A stretch of DNA of 64,000 nucleotides from Phytophthora colocasiae (GCA_018806915.1 JAGKQI010000012.1:124001-188000); one strand, 5' to 3'; positions 45,028 through 56,752 are shown, counted from the first letter of the stretch. Notes: a model not told the origin generated them from the sequence alone. A program made the numbers and translations.

Positions 45028-46204
45028 TCAGATTTTCAGAGACTGTCCAGATGCTCCCGGGGGGGTAATGCCTGCGCCGAGTATAGCTGGGAGTCCGTCT
45101 TCATCACGCTGAATCCGGCGAATCTCTAAGTTCCACTGTGACAACTTCAGACCCCACTTGACATTCCTGCCGTCGGTGGAGCTCGATGTTAACAACCATT
45201 TCAAGCCAGAGTATCTAGTATAGACCACAATCACCGGACTTGACTCCACCAGAGCTCTGAAGTTTTCCAAAACTCTGAGGATCGCAATCACCTCTTTCTC
45301 AGCGATATGATACCTGAGTTCGGCATCATTCAGGACACGCACGACCCGTAAACCGGACCGGGTGTATTATTCCCTCATATTCTTGTCCCAAGACTGCTGA
45401 AGCAGCCCAAGGGTTCGCGTGCGGAATAACAACAAACGGTCTGGTTCGGTCTGGATGTCGGAGTAGTGGGGTAGAGACTATCTTGCGTTTCAGAATCGCG
45501 AATGCCTCTTTCGCACGAGTCAGGTCTCGTCCAGCACGAATCTGCTCGTCTGTCAACTCATAGAGAGTAGCAGCAATCACCGGTAAATCCTCAATAAACT
45601 TGTTGTAATAGTTGAGGCTTCCCATGAAACTCTGAACTCCCTTCAACGTAGACGGAAATGGCAGTTCTTCAACTCCTTTGACAATCTTAGGTGTTGCCCT
45701 CAGACCCTCGGCACTGATTTCGTGGGATAGGTACGGTATCGACAACTTCCCGAACTCGCTCTTGGGCAAACTCACAGAAATGTTCCAATAGCGAAGCCTG
45801 AAAAGCAGGGCATTCAAATCGTCACATAATTGGTCCCAAGTCGGTGCTCCATGTGCGATGTCGTCGATGTACGAACTCCTCCCCAGGACTGGGCCCATGC
45901 ACGTGGGAACGGGAATGTTCCTCTGAAAGACGGTCATCTGACTTGTGAGGGTTGGCATCTCTGAAATCGGAGTATGGTTCTCAGAGTCTGAAAGATGCTT
46001 TTTAGAGTCCTGAGGCTGGAGTTGCAGAAATTCCAGAACCTCCGCATCAACTTCAGCTTCTTCCTCTGGTGACAGTCTCACAAATCCCCACAGGCAATTG
46101 TCCAGCATAGCCTGATACACAAGAGGGGCGTTCTTCAGACCAAACGGCATCCTTACCCACTGAAAATGTCCAAACGGGCAAATGAAAGCTGATATCAGTC
46201 GTGC
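45028..46204 (-). pseudogene. RT C-terminal part and degenerate RNase H of E4
   Basis: Two frames, 46243-45326 and 45342-45028, are offset by an extra CACG at about 45338 compared with E3. The content is RMPFGLKNAP, the 50-residue insert, SSYIDDI, the thumb and a gypsy RNase H lacking two catalytic Asp. At 46204 the sequence switches into the inverted block holding the RT N-terminus, so the domain is cut between RMTER and LISAF. The frame offset to the next domain at the C7 run is the same as in E3. Confidence 0.88.
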
Positions 46205-47347
46205 GTGATTGGGAGGTTCTGATTCTGGAAAGCACCCCGTCACCAGAGACTAAGAAACGTATGAAGAGAGAGGCGGAGTTGGAGGCCTTGATGCCGCGAC
46301 CCCCGTGTGTAGATCGCCCAGACTACCCATGGCCAACTGAAATATTGCAACGACCAAGGTTCGATAACGCTCGAGTACAATTCGTGAAACCAGATTCACC
46401 ATCGACCGTGAAGCGAGTGCGCTTCGCCCTGGATGCATTCACCCAGACAGAGGATGGTTGCCACAGTGAATCAATGGGAAGTGCGGACATCAGTACAGAT
46501 ACCAGAGATTTGGAAACACTCCCTGAAAGTACTTCACAGGAGGACTCCGGTGACACCTCCGTTGCCATCGACGATGACGTCCTGGACTCAAAGCCTGAGT
46601 GTCTCCTAGATGATCCTCAAACTCCTGAGTTACCCGCAGATGATTTCGACTTGATGGATGAGTCTTGGGATATTCCCATTCAGGGGATGCCTGGAACGCC
46701 TGTGGAAAAATTACGAGTGGAATACGAGCGGTGTATGAACGTTTCGAACGAAGAATTAGACCTGGAGCCAGGTGTGTATATGCGAGAAGGCACGGAACTC
46801 CTCGCTCAATTACGTGACCAACTGGTCATGTTGCCTGAGCTGGAAGAGTTGGCACCAGAGTGTGATATCGACAGCGCTGATGTTGGAGAACCAGGAAAGA
46901 CGACCCCAGAAATGGAGAAGAAACTGCGTGATATTCTGAGGTATCACAGGAAAATATTCCTGGGAGATGGCAATGCAGCACCCGCACCGGCAAGGGGCGT
47001 GGTCTGTGATCTGGATGTGGGAGATGCCAAGCCGGTAGCTCAACGTCCGAGATCCGTCGCCCCTCATCTCATGCTGAAGGTATACGAGCTTCTAAAGAAA
47101 CTCCTGGAAACTGGTTTGATCGAGTACTCTAACTCCCCGTGGGCATCTCCTATTGTGATCGTTCTCAAGAAGAATGGTGTTGACATACGAATGTGTATCG
47201 ACTATCGCATTGTGAATGGCTTTATTCAACTGTCGCGCTACCCTCTGCCTCTTATTGACGACCTCCTAATTGGTTTTGAGGCTGCCATGTGGTTCATGAG
47301 CCTGGATATGGCTAGTGGTTTCTGGGCGATCAGGATGACGGAGCGCG
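46205..47347 (+). pseudogene. Inverted pol block of E4 (linker and RT N-terminus)
   Basis: The plus strand reads DWEVLILEST, a variable acidic linker (CLLDDPQTPELPADDFD), KVYELLKKLLETG, SPWASPIVIV, MCIDYRIVN, SLDMASG and RMTER, then crosses the breakpoint into antisense protease DNA. Everything around it is on the minus strand. Flipping it restores the order protease, linker, RT. Both breakpoints lie at short GCGCG-type palindromic sequence. Confidence 0.9.
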
Positions 47348-48316
47348 ATAGGCAGCGGAACCTGGACGCACGAAACGTCCATGCCTTGGGAAGAAACCAT
47401 ATTCCACGATCCTCCCGACATCAGAAAGTTCATTGACCCACGTGTTTTTATCAGAGATGTTTACCACGCGAACGGCCACAGGCCAAGATCGGGCCGCATA
47501 GATCAGCTGGGTAACCCAGCGGTCACCGCGTCCGGCCCCACGACCTCCCTTTGAGGGTTCGTTGGCCCATAGTCAATTCGGACAACAAATTCTTCGCCTG
47601 GACTCAGAAGAACAGCCTCACATGGTCTAACCGACCTGTTACGACCAATGTGATCACCAGGTTCCCAATTACACATCATCACCACTACCTCGTCTGGTAA
47701 CGATACCAGACCTTCACGAGCACTAATTCTCACTCCGGCAGCAAACATAAACCCATTCCCAGAAGCACGTCAATTCCCTCACCGATATTCGCGACCCAAA
47801 CATCCACAATATATACCACTCTTGGCCCAAGTGTCAACTTGATCTCAGCGCTGGCACCGATATAGGTTGGAACACCACCCATCCCCGACACTTTGGTCTG
47901 CTTGTGCGACTTGAGTCTGAGTCCGAGCTTACGCGCAAAGTCGTAACTCAGAATATTTATGGTCGCACCAGTGTCCAGAAGAATCTTGGTTCGATGGTCA
48001 TTCACCGCACCATACACCATCACCACATCCCTCTTTGAACGGTCAGGATAGTTGTCTTCCCACCAGCCATAACACTCGCCATCCTTCAACCTGAACGACA
48101 CTGAGTCGTCTGGTGTCGGATCGGTGTCGTCAGCGATCTCAGGTAACTCATTCCTGAGTTTCCAGAAGGTATGGTCGATTCTTGGGCAAAAGTAGTCATG
48201 CATTGTTGAGTGTTATCGTGAATCTTTCTCAGCTCTGGTCCTACTACACACTAGAACACACAACTCTGGGGTAACACCATGCCCGGCGCGTTTCGGATCC
48301 CCATCCGACGGGCATA
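47348..48316 (-). pseudogene. Protease region of E4, frameshifted
   Basis: This is a retropepsin with KILLDTGATINIL and, further on, IDVLLGMG. The pieces 48203-47730 and 47748-47503 are separated by loss of one A near 47747. Other indels relative to the E3 copy are at about 48151 and 47540. It lies in the -1 frame relative to Gag, directly after the frameshift signal. Confidence 0.85.
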
Positions 48317-48326
48317 TTAGTTTAAC
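48279..48326 (-). promoter_or_regulatory. Candidate -1 ribosomal frameshift signal (E4)
   Basis: On the minus strand, G_TTA_AAC (48326-48320) is followed at once by the Gag stop TAA (48319-48317). After one more base comes a two-part stem: ATGCCCG/CGGGCAT (48315-48309 with 48285-48279) enclosing TCGGAT-GGGG-ATCCGA. The protease frame is -1 relative to Gag and is open across the site. GUUAAAC is a known, though uncommon, slippery heptamer. Confidence 0.65.
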
Positions 48327-51300
48327 GGCTTCCCAGAGTCTGCCTCATCACTCAGGAGTTTCTCCCGTAGGTGGTTCGGCATGTCCTTGAGTGCACCTTG
48401 TCGAGCGAGTTGCTTGAGTGCTTCCAGAGTTTTCAGATCTTCACAGGGTTTTCCAGGGTGTATTCTTCCACATACTTCACAGGGTGGCATCCGACACATT
48501 CGACTCGGGTGTCCCTTTTCCTGACATCGGTCACACGTGATATCTCTCCAGCAATCTTCTTCTGAGTGTCCTGAGCGTTGACATTTTTCACAGAACTTGT
48601 TCCAGTAACCACCATTCTCATGACGCCTTTGATGGAACCCTGACCTGACGATCCAGACGGGGACTGGGGCGGCGGACGCCATCCCATGTTATCCATCACT
48701 CGATATACCTCATTCGTCAGAGTCTGCGTCCAATCTGCACTTGGTGGAGCCTTTGAATTGTTCGAAGATGCCTGCGCAGTACTTTCATCACGGGTAGATT
48801 CTGAAGTCGCACTTGGAGTTCTGGAATCACCCGTCTGATCTCTGGTATCCTGATTGGCTTTCAGAGATTCCTTATGATTTTCTGAGTTTGCAGAGTCACA
48901 GTCTTCAGAATCCACATCTCTTGCGACATAAGTCCGATGCACACGCTTGGGCTTGAATTGTCCTCGCGGAATATTGTCAGCTCGGAAGTCTCGAGACTTG
49001 GCAGGGGTCATTTCTTGGTCACCAGTTCGCCACACATCTTCATCTTGCTGCAACGCATATTCCAAGTCTGAAATTCGTCGAAATCTCTGACCTTGCAGCG
49101 ACGTTTTCAGGCGCGCATCCTTAAGCTTCGTGATGAATCGCAGTACATGCTTCTCAAGACGCTTGGACGACTTTCTGAAATCGATGTCAGCTTTTCCAGC
49201 GGCAGAATTAAGTCGGTAGAAAAATTCAAGCGGAGTCTCAGAGTCTTTCATAGCCATAGTGAAGTATCTCTCAGAATACGATGACCGAGCTTTGCAATAA
49301 CGTTTCTTGAACTCTGAAGACAGCTCTTTCCAGTCACGGGACACACTTTTGGGTAGCTGGTTAAACCAGTCTCGCGCAGACACAGGGAGCTTCAACTTAA
49401 GTTCCTGGATGCGCGTCTTAGTCGACCAACCTCCTTGAGAAGCCATATTCGTAAAACCGCTCCCACCAGTAGACTCGTTCCCTGAGGGTAGCTCTGGGGT
49501 CGAATTCCCCAAGGTTGTTCGAGTTCATGAACGGCCTTAGCGTCAGAAGTGTGGTTCCGGCTTGTGCTTGAGTTGCTGCCGTCAGATTCACCACTTCACC
49601 TGGCTCTGAGTCCTCCGATGACGAGCTCGCAGAGTCTGAGCTTGAATCGTCAGAGTCTCCACCAGAGTCTGGTGCTCTATCATGACGCTTCGCTTTGCGG
49701 GACGTTCTTCGATCTCCATTAGGCCGCTTAGCTTCAGTTCTCTGCGGCGGATCTCGCCTCGGGTAGGCGCACGTCTGATATCACCCTTGGTCTCTGTCAC
49801 TGAAGTCGCTTGAGTCGCCTGGGTGGCCGTAGCAGTAGTAGCGCCACCATTCCTCTCGGCCTTCACTCGCTTCTGTTCCCGTGCTTCGTGCAGGGGTGCC
49901 TTGCTGGAAGGTTGCAACCTCTCGAGATTCCGTCTTGAGAGCCGGTGAATGTGACATGGATTCAACCCCAACCCTTCTTGCGTCACTTCTGATTTCCGAC
50001 CCGGATACTGGATACATAGTTGCAACTTCAGGGTTGCCGGTATGTAACACTTGGTTCGAAGTTGCTGAATCAGGGTGACCGACCCTTCGCGCTTCTTGAA
50101 CTTGGGATAATGTCGCTCGAAGGTTTCTTAACTGACCGGCTTGGAACCGTTGCATGTTCTGAGAACTTTCTTTCTCCTGTCGCGTTCAGCTTCCATGTCT
50201 TTCATTCGCTGCTGTAGAGCTTCCATTTGAGAAATCCAGTCCCGTTTCATCTCGTCAGTCGCACGCGCACGTTCGGCTTCAGTCTCGGCCTCTCTGTCGC
50301 CAGCGTTCAGCAAATACTGATTCCAGACGTTGGTTTTCAGAGTTTTGGAGCTCCGTTTTCAGAGTTTCCCACTCTGCCGCGCTGCGATTCCTGAGCTTGT
50401 TTTCAGATACCAGACTTCTGCGTTCTTCAGCATCGTCGGCGCGTCTCTCAGCCTCCAGCCTCGCGTTTTCCGACTTCAACAAGCGCTCGGTGAGCTTCTG
50501 AATCTCGCGTCTTGCTTCCAAGTCACGTTGTTCCCGACGACGATCGCGTTCCATAGACTCCAAGCGTTCTCGGGCCAAGAACTCCATCTGCGCTTGCTCC
50601 ATCCGGCTTTGCCACTCCTGCTGCTGCCTCATGACGTTCAACTCGATCTGGGCAGGTCCTGATCTCTGAGAACTTCGAGCTTCAGACTTCGTACGACTCG
50701 ACGCAATGGAACTCAAGCGTCGGGACGGTGGTCTCGGAAGGTCTTCACTCTTCACACTTTGGCGGTGGCTCTGGTGACTTTCGCTTCGGATGGAGGCAGA
50801 TACAGGCGGAATCTCCGGAGACAATTGTTTGAATTCCCGTGAAGAACTTCTGACAGACACCTGGTTTCCAGACTCCGCGCCCGGCACCTCTGGTCTCTCT
50901 TCCGGCATGTCGACATCCTCGGACTCTGGTTTCACTGGTAACAGCGTTCGCGTTACTTGGATCCCCATGCCTTCAGAGACTGTTCCTCCTACATCAGCAC
51001 CTTGAGCGATTAACGCCAGACTTCCTGTGGGCGGCGGCATATGTGATGCCGCCCCTCGACTCATGGACATCAAGGACGAGTCCGTAGAGCTTCCTCGTGA
51101 AGTCTGGAAACTCGACGACTGGTCGTCTGAGGTCCCAATGACACTGGAAATTGGCACATCCGACATCTGAGTCTGAGAGATGCTGTGATCTTCGGACATT
51201 GGATTTTCAGACTCTGGTCGCGTGTTATCAGAGCGGCTCTCGTACTGCGGCAGTGAAGACAGCGATGGCGTCGATAAAGCTGACGGTGTCGACGGGATTT

Positions 51301-52562
51301 GTGGGCGCGGCGGTCTCTGCTGCAAGCGCTTGGACTGCGGCGGCTCGTCACTGCTGGAACCATCAGAGCTGTGCGTCACTCGGAGTCCGGTCACCCGGAG
51401 TCGCATGATCAGCCGTTGTCCTTGTAGGTCAGCATCTTCGTCAGGTAATACACTATTTGCTTCGTCCTTGCCAGCTGTGTCTTCTTGCTTCATGCTTTCT
51501 GGGAGTCGGCAAACTTGTAACCTGGCGGTCACTGTGGCCCACTCAACCAATTCTACTGCGAGTCGACTCTGAAGTTCGGACGCCACACTGCGTACTTGAG
51601 ACCCAACGACGGCTGACGCCTGCGTCTGGGGCCAGGTTGGGAGGAGGTTCTGGAATTCGAATCCTGCCTCGTACAACATTGTCTGAAGAACAGCCACACA
51701 CTCCGGTGCTGTCAGCGTGCTCATCGGAATCTCAACATAAGATAGGTCTTGGATCCAACCAAAACCATGACGCCTCGCGTGAAACTCTGAGATCCACATA
51801 TCCTCGGGGAAAACGGAGGAACATCGCCATTTGATGTAGTCGCCAGTCGCAGCAGCGGCTTTCTGGAAAGCATCAGCACTAGGCTTCGTCGTTGGCCACA
51901 TATATTCCAATGCTAGGCGGAATGACTTTGCCTGTGTCCATATCTCTCCAACGGCGGAACTCACGACGCACATACCTCAGAGCTCGTTCCCCGTCAAGCG
52001 AATCAGCCCTCCCAGACTCATCAGACGGTGTCTTCAGAGACTCTTCAGACTTGATCGCCATGTCATCAGACATTAGTGCGTCTTCAGACTTTGGGGACCG
52101 TTGAACACGTTCTTCAGAGTGTCCGGGTTCTATTTTCACTTCGTCCACGGACTGCCCGGAAGTTGCCGAATCTGAACACAGATCGATCACTTCCGGGGAC
52201 TCAACCATATCGGCGCCTCCCTCAGACGCCTCATCACCACCCTCGCGGGCAGTGGTCGCCTCGTCACCAGAAGCCTCGACTTCTGACGGGCCTTCAGAAC
52301 CTTGTTCACCAGGGACAGCGGGTGTCTCTTGAGCTTCTGGTTCCTCAGCAGGCTGGTCTTCGACCGCCGGTTCTGGGACGCTCACATTCTCAGCTGCCTT
52401 CTTCTCTCGTGCAGCTTTCCTCTTCTCGCGGGCCGCCTTCTGGATAGCATCCAAGTCTGGTTGCTCTTCAGGCGACAAACCTTGTAGACGCTTGGATTGA
52501 CGTGTCGGAATACTCCGACCACGACCACGGCGTCCTCCTCTCGTAGATCCTGGCGTAGCCAT
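48317..52562 (-). pseudogene. Gag of E4, several small indels
   Basis: The gene starts at MATPGSTRGG (52562) and is the same giant Gag as in E3, but is broken by about seven 1-2 nt indels compared with that copy (near 51908, 50295, 50170, 49870, 49765, 49455 and 48645). Most lie in short homopolymers, so consensus errors are possible. It retains the basic RGGRRGRGR start, acidic region, long coiled coil (50650-50290), Retrotrans_gag core (about 49480-49150) and three zinc knuckles (about 48605-48445). At the site where E3 has an extra G, E4 is in frame. Confidence 0.85.
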
Positions 52563-52635
52563 CTTGAATATAGACGCTTGACAGGAAACTTTCTCTTCTT
52601 GTACTCTCAAATGCGGTGATATCACGATTCCAAAA

Positions 52636-52653
52636 ATCCGGGCACGCGCACCA
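52636..52653 (-). other. Primer binding site of E4
   Basis: Two bases after the LTR end, the minus strand reads TGGTGCGCGTGCCCGGAT. Its complement ends in CCA-3', as expected for a tRNA 3' end of sequence AUCCGGGCACGCGCACCA. I cannot name the tRNA. It fixes the 5' side of the element. Confidence 0.8.
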
Positions 52654-52655
52654 GT

Positions 52656-54341
52656 TGTCGCGAAGTCGGTGAAACTTTGGTCGCGGAGCAGGGGGGCGTA
52701 TAGTGAACCCTAGTTATACGACTACTGAAAAGGGGTTTTCAGAGCCGTACAACGGTAGGTTGGCGTGTGGTACCTTGCGGTATCCTCGTGGGTTCGTTGT
52801 CTTCGGAAATATGACCCTCGCCGGAGTCTGAGAATGTGTTGTGAAGAGAAGTTAGGGTTCCCTTGGAGTCTGGTGTCGGTATTCAGGAAATCTTCCCAGG
52901 AGCGTTCGGGAGTCGGAATCTCTGGAAACCAAGATGGTTTCCAGGAAGTCGGCGGTCGGAAAGAGGTTAATATACCAGAGAAAGTCTGAAATCGGTGTCT
53001 GAATATCACAAATCCAGAACCGATATACCTGACTTTCAGAGATAAACGACCAATATTCAGAGTTCAAAAATATACAAATATATACAGCCGTTCTTATTCT
53101 TTCTAGGCCCTTGAACGGTGGGCTAACACTCCAGGTCAACTAGGGACTTACTACCAGACACCTGGTCTGTCTGGTATCCCTTTACGTTCGCGCACCCCCC
53201 TCTAGTATAGAGGGAAAATATAAACCAATACAATCGGCTATATATAACAGTCTACCTTGCACTCTGAAAACGACTGTCTAGTTTCCAGAGCCTGTCCAAA
53301 CGAGCAATATGAAATGGGCTACCGCTAGAGACAAAACAAACGACCCAACTAGGATATGGAATAGGCGGGTCCTTTCAGGTCGCTACGTTACCTGATCTCC
53401 ACCTAAGGGGATTGAATAGGCGAGAGATCACACGGCAGCGATGCTTGGCGTGGCCTTGCAAACAGAAATACAACGACTTCTGGGTTACACGGCAAATTGA
53501 ACTCTGTTTATCGTTTATCTTCCTCATAACTATCATATATCTCTGGTAACTCTCTCCTTCTTGTCGTCTTTGCGTCCTTTATGCAGTCAGTCTTCATATC
53601 TCAGGTACTCTTGGTCTTTGTATACATCTGGTAATTTGACTTGGTCTCAGTATGCAGTCTGTGCAGCCGATCTCGATGGGTTGACAGGTAGAGACGTCAT
53701 TACGGGGGATGTGCAGGTCAGTAATCACTTGAATGCGTGACTTGAACTTGGGTTCACTTGGTTTCAGTATGGTCTTGAATCTTCGGTATTTTCAGGGTCT
53801 GGTATCCTGGTTTTCAGAGTCTGATATCACTTGGTTTTCAGAGTCTTAGTCGCTCAGAGTTAGAGATACCAGAGTCTTGAGTAAGAAACCAGAGTACGGA
53901 GCACTAATGCTTCAACGTACATGAAGATCTTGAGGGTTGCGCGGGTGCGCGGCGTCCGGCGCGCGATACTTGGTCTCTGCGGGTATATATTGTGAATCCT
54001 TGAACCATCCATCGTCGCGCTGGACGGTAACGGGATGAGGTCTCTCAGAGATACGTTCTTCTGAGAGACTTTCCGCCAGAACTTAGGCACTCATCGTCGG
54101 GGAAAGTCCGGTGACCAGACAGAGTGTAGTTGACCTTCAGAGTTGTGCACACTCTGAAGTACACTTCTGGTCCTTTGGGCCCCTTTACAGTCAGGCGAAG
54201 GTTTATCCACAATCTTCCACAGATGTCGCACGGGTGCGGCCGCGTCCCAAAGTCCCTTTCGCTTATAACCCATAGTATAACCAATCACGTCGTAACGTAA
54301 TATCCACCTGTCGCTCGAAAATCGGAATTAACATCATGTCA
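52656..54341 (-). repeat. 5' LTR of E4
   Basis: This 1,686-bp LTR has the type II cassette with a mosaic hairpin (GATCTCCACC paired with GGCGAGAGATC, near 53394). It resembles the LTR at 61085 more closely than its own partner at 37180 (for example AGTTAGGGTTCC and ACGACCAATATTC are shared). It is followed by the TATT target duplicate. Confidence 0.93.
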
Positions 54342-54631
54342 TATTCCTCTGAAAGACGGTCATCTGACTTGTGAGTGCTGGCATCTCTGAAATCGGAGTA
54401 TGGTTCTCAGAGTCTGAAAGATGCTTCTCAGAGTCCTGAGGCTGGAGTTGTAGGAATTCCAGAACCTCCGCATCAACTTCAGCTTCTTCTTCTGGTGACA
54501 GTCTCACGAACCCCCACAGGCAATTGTCTAACATAGCCTGGTACACAAGAGGGGCGTTCTTCAGACCAAACGGCATCCTTACCCACTGAAAATGTCCAAA
54601 CGGGCAAATGAAAGCTGATATCAGTCGTGCG
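54342..54631 (-). pseudogene. RT fragment of E3 right of the E4 insertion
   Basis: This resumes the E3 RT interrupted at 37179: the insert before YIDD, then back to RMPFGLKNAP and LISAF. It reaches the inversion breakpoint at 54631. Confidence 0.88.
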
Positions 54632-55771
54632 TGATTGGGAGGTTCTGATTCTGGAAAGCACCCCGTCACCAGAGACTAAGAAACGTATGAAGAGAGGCGG
54701 AGTTGGAGGCCTTGATGCCGCGACCCCCGTGTGTAGATCGCCCAGACTACCCATGGCCAACTGAAATATTGCAACGACCAAGGTTCGATAACGCTCGAGT
54801 ACAATTCGTGAAACCAGATTCACCATCGACCGTGAAGCGAGTGCGCTTCGCCCTGGATGCATTCACCCAGACAGAGGATGGTTGCCACAGTGAATCAATG
54901 GGAAGTGCGGACATCAGTACAGATACCAGAGATTTGGAAACACTCCCTGAAAGTACTTCACAGGAGGACTCCGGTGACACCTCCGTTGCCATCGACGATG
55001 ACGTCCTGGACTCAAAGCCTGAGTGTCTCCTAGATGATCCTCAAACTCCTGAGTTACCCGCAGATGATTTCGACTTGATGGATGAGTCTTGGGATATTCC
55101 CATTCAGGGGATGCCTGGAACGCCTGTGGAAAAATTACGAGTGGAATACGAGCGGTGTATGAACGTTTCGAACGAAGAATTAGACCTGGAGCCAGGTGTG
55201 TATATGCGAGAAGGCACGGAACTCCTCGCTCAATTACGTGACCAACTGGTCATGTTGCCTGAGCTGGAAGAGTTGGCACCAGAGTGTGATATCGACAGCG
55301 CTGATGTTGGAGAACCAGGAAAGACGACCCCAGAAATGGAGAAGAAACTGCGTGATATTCTGAGGTATCACAGGAAAATATTCCTGGGAGATGGCAATGC
55401 AGCACCCGCACCGGCAAGGGGCGTGGTCTGTGATCTGGATGTGGGAGATGCCAAGCCGGTAGCTCAACGTCCGAGATCCGTCGCCCCTCATCTCATGCTG
55501 AAGGTATACGAGCTTCTAAAGAAACTCCTGGAAACTGGTTTGATCGAGTACTCTAACTCCCCGTGGGCATCTCCTATTGTGATCGTTCTCAAGAAGAATG
55601 GTGTTGACATACGAATGTGTATCGACTATCGCATTGTGAATGGCTTTATTCAACTGTCGCGCTACCCTCTGCCTCTTATTGACGACCTCCTAATTGGTTT
55701 TGAGGCTGCCATGTGGTTCATGAGCCTGGATATGGCTAGTGGTTTCTGGGCGATCAGGATGACGGAGCGCG
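54632..55771 (+). pseudogene. Inverted pol block of E3
   Basis: It has the same content and breakpoints as 46205-47347. A 2-bp loss near 54695 (GAGAGG for GAGAGAGG) shifts the start of the linker. The frame is open from 54703 to 55860. Confidence 0.9.
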
Positions 55772-56742
55772 ATAGGCAGCGGAACCTGGACGCACGAAAC
55801 GTCCATGCCTTGGGAAGAAACCATATTCCACGATCCTCCCGACATCAGAAAGTTCATTGACCCACGTGTTTTTATCAGAGATGTTTACCACGCGAACGGC
55901 CACAGGCCAAGATCGGGCCGCATAGATCAGCTGGGTAACCCAGCGGTCACCGCGTCCGGCCCACACGACCTCCCTTTGAGGGTTCGTTGGCCCATAGTCA
56001 ATTCGGACAACAAATTCTTCGCCTGGACTCAGAAGAACAGCCTCACATGGTCTAACCGACCTGTTACGACCAATGTGATCACCAGGTTCCCAATTACACA
56101 TCATCACCACTACCTCGTCTGGTAACGATACCAGACCTTCACGAGCACTAATTCTCACTCCGGCAGCAAACATAAAACCCATTCCCAGAAGCACGTCAAT
56201 TCCCTCACCGATATTCGCGACCCAAACATCCACAATATATACCACTCTTGGCCCAAGTGTCAACTTGATCTCAGCGCTGGCACCGATATAGGTTGGAACA
56301 CCACCCATCCCCGACACTTTGGTCTGCTTGTGCGACTTGAGTCTGAGTCCGAGCTTACGCGCAAAGTCGTAACTCAGAATATTTATGGTCGCACCAGTGT
56401 CCAGAAGAATCTTGGTTCGATGGTCATTCACCGCACCATACACCATCACCACATCCCTCTTTGAACGGTCAGGATAGTTGTCTTCCCACCAGCCATAACA
56501 CTCGCCATCCTTCAACCTGAACGACACTGAGTCGTCTGGTGTCGGATCGGTGTCGTCAGCGATCTCAGGTAACTCATTCCCTGAGTTTCCAGAAGGTATG
56601 GTCGATTCTTGGGCAAAAGTAGTCATGCATTGTTGAGTGTTATCGTGAATCTTTCTCAGCTCTGGTCCTACACACACTAGAACACACAACTCTGGGGTAA
56701 CACCATGCCCGGCGCGTTTCGGATCCCCATCCGACGGGCATA
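55772..56742 (-). CDS. Protease of E3 (fragment of Pol)
   Basis: The frame is open across the Gag stop and continues to 55754. It holds an Asp/Glu-rich lead, KILLDTGATINIL (active site, about 56404-56387), the flap region GMGGVPTYIGAS and IDVLLGMGF, then a C-terminal part with WEPGDHIG and FPRHGRFVRPGS. It is about 310 codons, long for a retropepsin because linker toward RT is included. It ends artificially at the inversion breakpoint. Expression would need a -1 frameshift from Gag. The active-site triad DTG is intact, unlike in Gypsy-2. Confidence 0.85.
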
Positions 56743-56752
56743 TTAGTTTAAC
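56705..56752 (-). promoter_or_regulatory. Candidate -1 ribosomal frameshift signal (E3)
   Basis: It is identical in design to the E4 site: heptamer GTTAAAC 56752-56746, stop TAA 56745-56743, outer stem 56741-56735/56711-56705, and inner stem 56734-56729/56724-56719 with a GGGG loop. CCCC at 56697-56694, just downstream, could pair with the loop to form a pseudoknot. Confidence 0.65.

Larger units (their letters stand above)
37180..54341 (-). mobile_element. E element copy 4 (E4), complete, nested in E3
   Basis: This 17,162-bp element is bounded by LTRs at 37180-38868 and 52656-54341. The host RT sequence GGAATATTCC is split so that TATT occurs at 37176-37179 and 54342-54345, a 4-bp target duplication. 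PBS and PPT are intact, the antisense ORF is intact, and RNase H-integrase is a single open frame. Gag and protease carry several 1-2 nt indels, and RT contains the 1.14-kb inversion also present in the E3 right half. E4 therefore cannot make a normal pol by itself. Confidence 0.93.

Noticed and set aside
48317..52562. E4 Gag broken by natural decay
   Set aside because: Not rejected outright, but many lesions are single-base homopolymer indels relative to a near-identical copy. Sequencing or consensus error is equally likely, so no age was inferred.
52620..52655. tRNA gene next to the LTR
   Set aside because: Only 18 nt match a tRNA 3' end and the T-arm does not fold beyond that. It is a primer binding site.
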